A stretch of DNA of 64,000 nucleotides from Crocodylus rhombifer (taxonomy: Eukaryota > Chordata > Crocodylia > Crocodylidae): positions 660,832-724,831 of the forward strand of contig JAVSML010025538.1 in assembly GCA_038503035.1 (NCBI GenBank), written 5' to 3'. Below the pieces are notes generated by a model. The model saw nothing but the letters and a program-made list of their open reading frames with translations, did no database searches and was not told the DNA's origin. Position numbers and translations under genes: made by a program. Shown here one piece after another: positions 1 to 10,430 of this stretch. Within the stretch, counting starts at the first letter, position 1. Every line of letters starts with the position of its first letter.

Positions 1-2100
1 ATCACCATAACCCACCCCGATTTGCCAGGGGGCCTCACCTGGCGCCGCGAGGGCCTTAAGGTCCTGGGCGTGTTCCTAGGGCCATCAACCTTCATGGCAC
101 GCAACTGGGACGGCCTTGAGAAAGGAGGGGAGGCCCTCCTACAAAGGTGGCATTGGAGCCTACCCAGCCTCTCCTACCATGGACACATCCTCATTGTGAA
201 CAACCTAGTGGCAGTGACCTTGTGGCACCCGTGCACCATACTCGATCCACCAGAGGAGCTATTCAAGAGACTCCAGCACCTCCTGGTCGATTTTTTCTGG
301 GATGGGCACCACTGGCTCCCACGAGCTGTCCTTTACCTACCTGTAGCTGAAGGGGGGCCAGAGTTTGGTTGACCTTGTAAGCAAGGTGGTCACCTTCCAC
401 CCTGCAGGCCTTTCAACAACTCCTGTAGCGCAAGCAGTGCCTACCTTGACAACAACTGACATGCCAGTTTCTTCAGAGGGTGGGGTCCCTCGGCTTTGAC
501 CAGGAGCTCTTCCTGCTAGACCATACGCTTTTGAACTGGGCAGTGCTTCCAGCTTTTTACCGTGGCGTGGTATAAGCCTGGCAAACCACTTTTCACCTCC
601 AGTCCCAGGCCCATCACCTGCAGTTCCTGCAGTTGCTGAGGAAATCCCTGGTGCACAACCCAGCTCTGAGGTGACCCGGGCCGAGCCTGGCCTCTGCCAG
701 TCTCACGGCCATTCCCATTCAGGTGTATGTTCTCTGCCTGAGCCATCTCCTTGACCCCACTCAGTCAGCCTGGCTCCCGCCCGAGGCCTTGACCACCCAG
801 CTGGGCATGCGCTCCATCCACAGCGTGGGCCATCTCCTGTGTGACATCTGGTCTGCCCTCCCATTGGAGGGAGCAGCCACTCTAGATGACCATTTCTGGG
901 CAGGCCAGGTCTCCTGCACTGAGGATGCCCCGAGTGAGGCTTTTCCTGTTTTACCAGTCACCTTGGCCATGGCCGGCGAGCTGGCCAGTGGCTCTGGCAG
1001 CTTGCTGATGCTCCCTGTGCCTCCTGACAGTGACACAGGTTGCCCCTTTGCTTTTCTGTTATAGAAAAGACTGTATGCCTGCGTGGTTCATGTCCACCAC
1101 GCCCAAGTGCTGGCGGGCCACCCTGATACACCATGGCGATAGTGCCTGGGGCCGCCAGTTTCCCCACCAGCCCACCCAGCATGGTGCACATTGTATAAGC
1201 TGCCAACCACCAAGAAGACTGGTGACCTGCAGTGGCGGTTGCTGCACGGCATCCTAGCCACTGGCACATTTGCATCCTACTTTGACCCAGCCACCTCGGT
1301 AGCCTGTCGCTTCTGCCCAGGGGGTGTTGAGGAGACCCTCTTTCATGCCTTCCTTAACTATCCCCGCCTGCAGCCGCTCTTTGTCACCCCTGGGCCGCTG
1401 CTGCAGGTGCTGGGCAGAAGCTTTTCGGAGACCACCTATGTGTGCTCCTACCCATACCGGGCAGCTGAGAAGGGCCCCATCTGCCTGGCCAACTTCTTAC
1501 TGGGTCAGGCCAAGATGGCCGTCCTCAAGAGCTGCTGAAACCAGCTTGCTGGGACCAGCTCAGGTGATGCCCTGCGGCTTTTCTGCCTCCTGGTGCAGGT
1601 GCGTCTCTCGCTGGAGTTTGAGCATGCTGTGCTCTGGCGGGCGGTACCCACCTTTGAGTCATGCTGGGCTCTTGAGGGAATGCTGTGCCAGGTGGAGGAC
1701 AGCCGTCTCAAATACGCGGTCTGATGTCATGACCTGTCTGGGCGACTGGGCTGGCTCGATGTCTCACTATGACTTCCAGCTCATGACGCGTTCTGGGCCC
1801 TCACCAGGCAGCTTTTTTGCTTTCTTTTTGTATGGGAAGTTGAAGGTTTTTGTTACATGTATGATTGGGTGGAGCAGGGTATGAATTGTTTATTTATAGT
1901 TATGACTGTGTGGTCAGCACTCCAACCACATAACTAGCATGTAAGACATGACATGGAATGTAGCGAAGGTGCCTGTCATGGTGTGATGTTTTGAATGTAA
2001 TGACATGGTGTTCTTGGTTTGATAGTAATTTGTTTGTTTTTTTGCTTTGTAAGCGGCCACCCTTTTTTTATCCCTGAACCCCTGAATAAAGTAGTTAAGA
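1..2100 (+). mobile_element. Tx1-clade LINE, 3' part (ORF2 C-terminal region and 3' UTR)
   Basis: This is the downstream part of a non-LTR retrotransposon whose ORF2 copied its RNA into the genome; the window starts inside it. Reading blocks lie at 22-372, about 723-1064 and 1191-1538 in different frames, so the gene is broken. The first block holds a WRREGLKVLGVFLG motif, then LSYHGHILIVNNLVA and a DFFWDGHHW...LYLPVAEGG stretch, all typical of the region after the reverse transcriptase core in Tx1/L1-like LINEs of amphibians, fish and reptiles. The block at 1191-1538 has LYKLPTTKKTGDLQWRLLHG and a cysteine-histidine knuckle (CRFCPGGVEETLFHAF), the usual C-terminal end of this clade. A non-coding tail follows, with AATAAA at 2085-2090. 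The catalytic YADD box would lie before the window. Clade assignment is by eye. Confidence 0.8.
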
Positions 2101-4281
2101 AGTCAAAGTCCTTCCTTTTAAGGCAGCTGTGTTTCTGGAGCTTTCCTCAGGAAAATCTTTAACTTGAAAGCCCTTCTTAATAACCTTGCCCAGACCTACA
2201 CACAGGAAATTAAACTGTTCTGCACATTCAGCATTTACCATTCTTCTCTACAATCCCAAGTTCTCATACATACAAGCAGTTTGCAGCCATTTGGGAATTA
2301 ACCCTTTCACCTCTGAAGAATATGGGTGAGTTTTCATTTCTGTGCATGAACTTAGTGCCTGGAGCTGTGGGTAATAGTTCATACATTGAATACAAATGGC
2401 TCTAAATATAACAAGGCTTCTTTGCAATGTTGCCAAAGATATCTGTCATACCAACAAAATGCACACTGAGTGAAAACCTAATTAGGGCTTTTGACTCATT
2501 TTATTCTCCATTTGATTAAATGTAATGAAATGTATATACTCCAATATAAAATGCCACCTACAAGCTCTTTTTTTCAGAATCTGTTCCCAAGAAATATTCA
2601 AATAGAAGCAGCAGTGCATGTGTTTTATTTCCAGCTTGGGGAATTAATTCTTATTAACCCCTCTTAGTTCTTTTCCCTCCAGTCTAAGGGGCACATACAC
2701 TGAGACATATCCATCTTTTATTAACAGATCAAGATTGAGAAACTGGCTGCTTAATTTGGCTCCATCCCAACTGGCCTGCCTGCAAACGTAGCAGTCAAAC
2801 TGTTCAGCTGCTCTGTGAGTTCTAGGAAGCAAGATGCCTCTCAGACATCATGCAGATAATCTGTCCATAATATCTGGGGAAGGACTTTAAGTCTTCTGTC
2901 TCAAGGAATTGAGAGATCAATTTACAAATACCAATCTATTTATTATGTACTCTCTCCAGTCTAAATTTTGGTGTTATGTGCAATTCTGAATTGAAAGAAA
3001 TTTCTTATTCTCCAGGGCAACCATTTAAAGTTAGGTTGAAAGTAGACCTAAGATTTCCCTGGGTCTGCCACCAAGCAAAGCTTTGTTTCAAAAGTGTGTG
3101 CCAGTCAGAATAGACTTGTACCCATTCCCTTTTCATGCCTCAGTAGTCAAGGTTTGAAATTCCTTTTTGGATCAAGCATTAGGAATTCTACTTAGCAAAC
3201 TGTCTCCACTTCTTGCCCCAGGCAGGATGGATCAGTCCTGTTCTTAGCTACAATTGCTCAGCTTCTGTATGCTGATACCTACTCCAGCGATCCCTCCCAG
3301 CTCTCCCAGAATACCCAAGAAAAAAAGCATTACCTGAACTTCAAGGATTTAGAGGGCAGCTACATTCCTCTTTGCTAATCCTACTTACCCTCTCATTTAT
3401 TCCTAGAAGTCTAGGTTTTACTGAATTATGGAATCACTCATTTCAAAGCGTTAGGCTGCAAAGATTAGGGCTAGGGACAGAAATTACACATAAACCAGTA
3501 TGAGTGATTGGAAACTGGTTCAAATCTGTAACACACCAGAAATTTAGTGCACATAAACCACTTTCAAATTGGCCAAAATAAGTTTAAGATAAACCTGGAT
3601 GGATGTAGTATCTGTTCACTTGCCTATTTGTTCAATCTATGCAGCTTAAACTAACCTGTGAAGATTGAATCTATTCAGCCTTGGGCATTTCGGCTATCTG
3701 TACTTATCCTAGAAGTTAAAAATGCCAGCTTTTATTCAACAACTACAGATGGGGTTTTGAAAGTACCTAGAAGTGGTCTAAATTTAGTGTCAATTAACCC
3801 AGTGGGGATTTTACTAGTGACTTTATGGGAAACAGTATTAGGCAAATGACTTCTTGAAAAATTCTGACTTAAAATCAAGATGATCAAAAAATAATTTCCA
3901 GGGTCCAACTGTCTCTAACTTCCCTCAACCCAACAGCTAAACTGGGGTAAAAGGGCTGTGGGGCAGGGAAAGGAGATTTGGGGGTGAAATCCTGGGACAG
4001 CTAGGCTTCAATAGGAGTCTTAGATTCCTTCTGAATATGTTCTCAACTAGGGAGTTTTTCAAGACCTAGAAATAAAGTTTGAAAAATGCCTTTTCTTTGT
4101 TCTGCAGGAAAATATGTTCACCAACACAAGTGAGTTCTGCTGTGGTTCAGAAGAGATCTAAATGCCACACCAATTTACCATAAAGGAGATTACTTGTTTT
4201 GGCACTATCTTCCACTATTCACCAAAAGGAAGCTAATGCCTGCATGGGTTTCTATGTTGTTGGTGTTATGCTTTTTCACTT
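2101..4281. other. No recognisable feature (AT-rich intergenic)
   Basis: I see no convincing coding frame, RNA gene or named repeat here. The short open frames of about 60 codons lack any family resemblance and are what chance would give. Confidence 0.5.
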
Positions 4282-4619
4282 AGGGTGCTTGTGCATGTGT
4301 GGGGATGCTGCTCCAATGTGCTGTAATTACAGTGCATTGGAGCAGACTTAATTAATGAAATCTGCTGGAGAGTGCTAATTGTCTTCCATGTTTTGTGCTT
4401 CAAAATGCTTCTGCATCTTCATGCTTCAAAATGGTGGCAGGGGCACTTTAACTAAACCTTGTCAAACAAGCTTTAGTTGAAGTGCCCCTGCTTCCATTTT
4501 GAAGTGTGGGATGCTGAATACATACACGAGATGCTGCAGTCACTTTAATTAGAGCAGCTCTTTGAGCTGCTCTAATTAAAGCACCCTCCTCCCATCCAGA
4601 TCACTTGTAAAGATACCCT
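4282..4619 (+). mobile_element. Palindromic MITE, copy 1
   Basis: A non-autonomous DNA transposon of about 340 bp made of nested inverted repeats. The central hairpin has arms at 4424-4456 and 4472-4504 containing CAGGGGCACTTTAACTAAA and its near-complement. A second hairpin has perfect 18-bp arms at 4543-4560 and 4564-4581 around a TTT loop. An outer block near 4311-4350 has GCATTGGAGCAG and its inverse. The ends are weakly inverted (AGGGTG...ACCCT). Four related copies lie in this window, in both orientations. There is no coding capacity. Confidence 0.75.
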
Positions 4620-5364
4620 TAATGATTTAATCTGCCTGAGTTTTGATCATGAGAAATCCTAGAAAGGGTATTCTACTGAGTAGTGACTCTTAAAGTAATT
4701 GCTTTTAATGTTTCTACCATAAAAACAAGTAAAAGCCAGACAGATAATCCCACTTTATAGTTAAAGGTGTTTGAGACACTGTCAAGTTCTCAATGGCTGT
4801 GCAAGAGACACATTTGCTACATCTTTTGAGTAAGTTTACTACTTACTTAAAATTTTGACATGAGAAAATTACATTGTTCTCCCTGTGTCAACCTATCAAA
4901 GTATATATGCTAACACTGGTGCTGTGTGATGGCTAGAACTGACTCCTCTATTGATTAAAAGATAGACAGTAGGCAAACTAAGGACTTTACATAAAAGGTC
5001 ATATTCTTTATGAAGAAAACACTGACAGTACCACACTACGATGCACATAAAATGTAGACACCATTCTGTAGCAAGTACCTGAATAGGCTACTCAAATAAT
5101 TACAGTAATTCAGCCAGGAATCACACCAAGAGTTTATAATAAAAACAAATTGATACCTAACCAGAATGTCCTGTTTTCAAGTGGGCAGAAGAAAGTAAAA
5201 ACCTAAGTATAATTTACTGCTAAATAATAGACAAAATTATTGGTAACTGAGAAAAGCAATGTTGGATTCCCCTCTTTCATAGGGCTGAAGTATTCTGGAC
5301 AAAATTAAGGAATTTTTCTTCAACAAATAAGTCACATACTGATATGCCCCTGGATTTGGACCTG
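4620..5364. other. No recognisable feature (AT-rich intergenic)
   Basis: AT-rich sequence between a MITE and an LTR-like block, with no open frame or repeat family that I recognise. Confidence 0.45.
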
Positions 5365-6430
5365 GATTTGTTCTGGGCAGGCACAACCCTCAGACCAACC
5401 ACAACACCTGCCAGTAGATATTAGGTGAATTTATTGAAACAGAGTAAGCACAAAAAAGCAACAATAAAAACAACTAAATTCAATATCTACCAATCCTAGG
5501 GCTGTAATCAGAGTCAAAGTACATCTGGTTAGGATGCAGGATCCACTCTGAGGCTCTTTTTCTTAGGAGCTAGCAGTTTGGAGGTGAGATGCCAAGGCCC
5601 ACAGTAGGTACGTCAAATGGGTTGCTGGTATGCCCTCGGTCCATGATGGCCTCAGGGACCCTTTCCAGGGGACAGGGAGGGGGATGGAGACCCCTCTCAG
5701 GGAGCAAAACATAGATGGCCAGGGAGGGACAAGAAGGAACAGGGAGGGAAGGGACAAAGGGAGGGATGGGACAAAGGGAAGAATGGGAGGGATGAACAAG
5801 ACAAAGGGAAGAATGCTTTGTTACTCTTCAGTCTCTGCTTTTGTGTTCTTTCCCCTTGATGACTCCTGATGACTCTTCACGCATGACTATTTCTGGTTGG
5901 CTGTTTCTCTGTGGTCACATATCCACGTAGCCTTCCGGGCCTTGTCCTAATTTGGTCTGTTCCCTCAAAACCTGGACTGAGGTCCCACTTTTCTCTGAGG
6001 CCTTGTTCCTGGTATCACTTACTTTGTGTTATGGGACATACTTCCTTTGCTTCCCAGGCTATGTGTTCTTGTTGTGCCAGACAACTTGTCTGCCTTGAAG
6101 GCTGTGATCTCATGTTATAGCATGCCCTTCTTTATTCTCAGGTTGTGTCCATCCATTGGCCTTGTTGTGCTAGACAGCAAGGCTACTTCCAGGACCATGC
6201 GAAGTTGTGTATGTATTTCCCAAGCTCTTTAAAATTCACTTAACCCCTGCTGCCCATCTTAACCCCTTATAATGCATATATCTATACCTATAAGCCAATT
6301 CCCAAACAAACAGACCTTTAAATACTGTTTCTAAGCCAACACTGCCTTTTTCACTAAGACAAATCAAATCTGATGCCTCTTGCAGATTAATTAAAAAAAC
6401 TTTAAAGAAATCATGCAAAACCTAAAGTAT
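5365..6430 (-). mobile_element. Candidate solo LTR of an endogenous retrovirus-like element
   Basis: Read on the minus strand, this block looks like an LTR. It has a CT-rich stretch (complement of 5640-5810), a T-rich run, and then an AATAAA polyadenylation signal (complement of 5430-5435) followed by GT-rich sequence. Upstream on that strand, two direct copies of a CTTGTTGTGCCAGACAAC-like motif lie 93 bp apart (plus-strand 6068-6085 and 6161-6178), as seen in LTR enhancer regions. No gag, pol or env frame lies beside it, so if it is an LTR it is a solo one. Boundaries and superfamily are uncertain. A different kind of repeat with a polyadenylation signal is possible. Confidence 0.45.
5430..5435 (-). 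terminator. AATAAA polyadenylation signal of the candidate LTR
   Basis: AATAAA on the minus strand after a T-rich tract, followed by TG-rich sequence about 30 bp downstream, the normal arrangement at an LTR R-region end. Confidence 0.4.
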
Positions 6431-6655
6431 TTCTTAGGACAAAAATCTGGTGCTAAAACTTAGGACCTTACTAACAGGCGTTATCCATAAGCTTTCTCCT
6501 TATAGCTCTCACAGACATTGTACCTGACCAAGGAATGGTGCCTTTATAACTGCAATTTGCACATATCAAAACAGAACATGAGCAGTGCCTTCGAACTGTA
6601 GCAGGCTTACCTTTCAGAGCTTGGGTTGAGTCCCAGGCTTGAGATACTGCTGTTT

Positions 6656-6682
6656 TGATTGGTGGAGTCCATCCACCAATCA
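6656..6682. promoter_or_regulatory. Inverted CCAAT-box palindrome
   Basis: Two perfect 11-bp arms, TGATTGGTGGA and TCCACCAATCA, flank a 5-bp spacer and place two CCAAT boxes head to head. This is the classical NF-Y binding motif. It lies about 130 bp before a TATA-like sequence. Confidence 0.45.
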
Positions 6683-6807
6683 GGAGGCAGCAAGGGAAAT
6701 AAAGTCATGCCCCTTTCCTGAGAGGAGGGGGAGAGGAGCTTACCTGGATTTGATTGAAGACTGCAAACTGTCAGGTCCAGAAGACTTCAGGGGTGGAGCC
6801 CTGGAGT

Positions 6808-6817
6808 GCATAAAAGG
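6808..6817 (+). promoter_or_regulatory. TATA-like box
   Basis: GCATAAAAGG lies about 130 bp after the CCAAT palindrome. It is a good match to a core promoter element, but no transcript is shown. Confidence 0.35.
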
Positions 6818-7624
6818 AGCTGCATGCCCAGCACGAGGAAGATGCCTCAGGCACAGAGAAGAGAGGGGCTTAGAAGAGCTGAGGAGAGCTGCTCAGCAGG
6901 GTGAAGCAGTAACCCAGGAAGAGCCCCTGAAGACTTCTATCTGCAGGGAGTGGCAGACGGCTCCAGCAGTTAAGCTTTCAGTGTGGAGCTCCAAGGTCTG
7001 GACACCATGCACTGTGCTGCACACTGAAAGCCTGGGAGATGCTCAAGGTAGCTCAGGAGACGACACTGCCCAGAGAGTCCGGGAGCAGACCAAGCCCTGG
7101 TGCTGCACAAGGCTGTCCAGGCCTCCAACCCATAACACAAAGCAAAGCAGCTACTACATGCAGCAGGGCATGTGGCCCTAAGCTAGGACAGTGGCAGCAG
7201 AGTCGGGCAGCAGGAAAGCCCGGCGGGGAACAGAGCTTAACCTGGAGAACAGGAGACAACCCTCCGGGACTGTGGAGTAGTATGTTACCTTGGAGAGAGG
7301 GTCCCCACAGGGAAGGGACTCCCCCAGGGTTGTGAAGGGGCACCATGTGGGCCACTCCTGGGTGACAGCGGAGGATCTTAGGAGTCTTTGGGGTCTCCCT
7401 CTCCTTTTCTTCCCCCCCTGCTTCTTTCCTGTAGTGGTACCTTGGGAGTGGAGCCCCTGCCCTGGAGGGCACCCAGGTGTCTAAGGATTGCTGGTTACAC
7501 TTGCCTTATAGTTTATGTGAATAAGATGAAGTATTAGTTTGTATATTAATAGAGTTATAAGGTTGCCCAATCACTATGCTTTGTTCTGGGTTGTTCTATG
7601 GTTCATCTGTATTTTTAAATAATA

Positions 7625-7626
<2 letters not shown>

Positions 7627-7705
<79 letters not shown>

Positions 7706-7706
7706 G
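7627..7706. repeat. Compound microsatellite (TG)n(CA)n(TA)n
   Basis: About 22 TG units run directly into CA units and then a few TA units. The TG and CA tracts are complementary, so the locus can fold as one long hairpin. Open frames across it are artefacts of the repeat. Confidence 0.95.
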
Positions 7707-7709
7707 GGA

Positions 7710-10110
7710 TAGGGTTTATTGTTTTGTAAATTTGTACATATATAGATATAATTTGTGTCCTTACCCTTTAAAGGTTGCATTGTAATGATAAATTTGTATA
7801 TAGTTATGTAATTGATTGACTGGGCCTAACTCTATAGGGGACAGAGGTGGCCACTGGGCTGTTGTGTCCCTCTGCAGCCTACCACTCTACCAATAATTTC
7901 CTCAATTGCAGAGGGGAGTACAAACCCATGTACACCCAGGCTACAGAATCATAATCTGGCTCGTGGTCTCTACAAAAGGTGAGGCTTATATCATCACAGA
8001 ATTTCTTTAGGAGACTAGTAAATTGAACACTATTCTGGCCTCCTTCTCTCTCACTCCATTTTGTTTTTTTACATCTAATATATAGTAGATACATGATCCT
8101 ATATAAATACTGAGGTATGTCAACAGCAGGAGATGTACCTTCTAATTTTACAAAATGCAGCTCTTGGGGGAAAAAANNNNNNNNNNACGGTGTTTTGTTG
8201 CCATGGCTACCACTACATCACATGGTACAAAACCTAAATTCAAGATAAGAAGCAACTTATCAGAGAAACAACTACACCATCACCATTAGATATTTTCTGC
8301 AGTGTTTGCAAAGGGAAAGACTATTACAAGAAACAAGTATGATAGTCCTGGGTAGCACTTTTTTTTTCTTTTTACCTTGTATGTATGCTGCATGCTAAAC
8401 TTTTTTGCATGCATCGTTATGAACATATAACCCATTCCTGTTAATTCAGTTGGCTATTTATATCTAAGTAATATAAATAATTTCTTTTCTAAGATCCTTT
8501 GCAAGTTAAAGTAAAGAAAAAAATTTTAATACCATAGCATACTAAATTGGTGTATGTATTTTATATTTAACTTTCCAGACGTGTATTGATCTTAGCAAAA
8601 CAGGAGAGAGAGAACATACAGCAAAATTGATCAATCTTTATTCACTTAGAAAACATCCTCATGTTATCCTTATGTTACATTTGTATACCAGCTATCCCCA
8701 TCTTCTAGGTGAGTTCCTTTACAACTCTGAACAGCTGGATGAAATTTAGGGCAGCCTCCAACATGTAAGAAGATGGCCTGGGGATTAGATTGTTGTAAGT
8801 AGCTCCAGCATCTGAATGTCAAAATTGATGCAAATTCACTTTTGCCTAATGCCCCAAGTACTAGGCCAAAAACCATCTTTGCTGAATCTAAGAACTATGA
8901 CTTAATATGTTTAGACATCTTGTACCTATCCAGTGGATGTATCATAATACAAGAATTTCAGAAAACTTGGTACTTAACATTGAGGCTGTCATTGTACTGT
9001 GGGAGATCAGGGCCTGTTGTGCATCATTCTGAGTGGCAAGAAGAGTTTAAATTTTTCTACCAAAACTTCTTCAACCAAAAACTGGATGCTTGGCTAAAGG
9101 CCTTGTTACATGATAATTCTGGGCAGCTTCTGGAGCTCTTAATACCTGGATGGTCACCTGAAACTGCTTTTAAGCACTCATCCTGCAGTTCAAAGTTATG
9201 CCATTTTAGGGCAAGATTATCTTTGATCTGCGTTATTCAGCTTGTGTTACACTAAGGTGTATGCATCCCATTCACCCCCTCCCTGCTGGCCTGGATTGGG
9301 TCTACTGCCCCCACCCCCACCACTTACTTATGGCTGCCCTTACTGTCTGTCCCGGGGGAGCAGGCAGGGATGGGTTAATCTGCCTCCCTGGCCACCACCA
9401 CTTCTGCTGTCTGGGTAGGCTCAGCCTCAAAAAGAGCAGCAGCCCAGCAGCAATGACTGAGCAAGTTAATTCTTCCTTGCTTGCTCTCCTGGGACAGACA
9501 GCTGACAGCTACAAGAAGGCAGCGCAGGTGGGGGGGGCAGAAGAAACAGGGGAAGGACCCTGAGGGGCAGTGGGGGAGATCTGTGGTGGGGGGAGGGATG
9601 ATGAGAGCTTTAGGGGGCAGGGGGAAACCCAAAATGGGAGGGCAGGGATTCTGACCTTTCTGACCTCTAGGCCTCTGCTGGCCTAAATGTGTGACTGCTC
9701 CAAACTCAAGCTAGCACTAACGCCAACCAACATTTGTGTTGTGGTTCACAGTGTAACATGTAACAGGGCTCTAAATGAATTTTTTTCAGAAAAAGACTGC
9801 AATTTCTTTAGAAAAAATTCAGATTCATTTTTGTCAGATATAAACAGCTTTAAAAAAGAATGTGGGGTCAATGGGAGGAAAATATTAAAATCAATTAAAA
9901 ATATTTTCTGATCAGCTCTAAGGTGTATTTGCAAAGACATATTTAGGGAACTTGCACAAGAACTGTCTGTAATAATAGCTTATATAAATAATCACTGATG
10001 ATCAAATTTAACAAACTTCTTTCATAAACTAAGAAAAATTGGAGATAGTAATGTATCCAACTGTATTACATCAGAGCTGAATTTGGCCTTTCTCATTTAA
10101 ATCACTAGAG
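7710..10110. other. Intergenic, no gene recognised; contains an N gap and a GC-rich patch
   Basis: Mostly AT-rich with no recognised element. A GC-rich patch of unknown origin spans about 9260-9680. The 137-codon frame at 8842-9255 resembles no family I know, has no promoter context, and is probably chance. Confidence 0.4.
8177..8186. other. Assembly gap (10 N)
   Basis: Ten consecutive N after an A-run. A fixed-size run of 10 usually marks a gap of unknown length. Confidence 0.95.
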
Positions 10111-10422
10111 GCAGTTTTACACGTGCTCCAAAGGTGAGGGGTGGCACATTAATTAGATCAGCTCCAAGCATTGCTCAAATTAAAATGCCGCCACATCTCC
10201 TATATCAGCATCCCCATGTTTAAAAATGGCAACAAAGGTTCTTGAACTAAAGTTTGTTCAATGAGCTTTAGTTGAATTGCCCCCAGTGCCATTTTTAAGC
10301 ATGGGGATTCTGATACATGAGAGGCAGGAGGCTGCTGGAACACAGCAATTGCTACGCTCCAGCAGACTCAATTAATTAGGTCTGTTCCGATGCACTGGAA
10401 TTTCAGCACATGTATAGGAACC
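10111..10422 (-). mobile_element. Palindromic MITE, copy 2 (inverted relative to copy 1)
   Basis: Same family as the copy at 4.3 kb, in the opposite orientation. The AATTAGATCAGCTCC block comes first, the central hairpin (GGCAACA...GAACTAAAG with CTTTAGTTGAATTGCC) is in the middle, and the CCAGCAGACTCAATTAATTAG block is last. The ends read TTTTACACGTGC and GCACATGTATAGG, matching the terminal inverted repeats of copy 3. It stops about 15 bp from the 3' end of the neighbouring CR1. Confidence 0.72.
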
Positions 10423-10430
10423 TTAGGAGA

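Larger units (their letters stand above)
6600..7500 (+). other. GC-rich, promoter-like repeat block (possible LTR or retroelement 5' end)
   Basis: A GC-rich island in AT-rich surroundings. It begins with an inverted pair of CCAAT boxes at 6656-6682, has a TATA-like GCATAAAAGG at 6808-6817, and continues with purine-rich GAAGAG/GCAG sequence. The open frame at 6639-7181 crosses these promoter-like signals and resembles no family I know, so I do not call it a gene. CCAAT followed by TATA suggests a retroelement promoter, but no polyadenylation signal or neighbouring coding domain confirms it. Confidence 0.35.

Noticed and set aside
6639..7181. 180-codon open frame on the plus strand
   Set aside because: It runs through CCAAT and TATA-like signals in a GC-rich island where long frames are expected by chance, and resembles no family.
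7574..7785. Frames rich in alternating Cys-Val or Thr-His
   Set aside because: They are translations of the TG/CA microsatellite.
8842..9255. 137-codon open frame on the plus strand
   Set aside because: No domain, no promoter or splice context and no matching neighbour.
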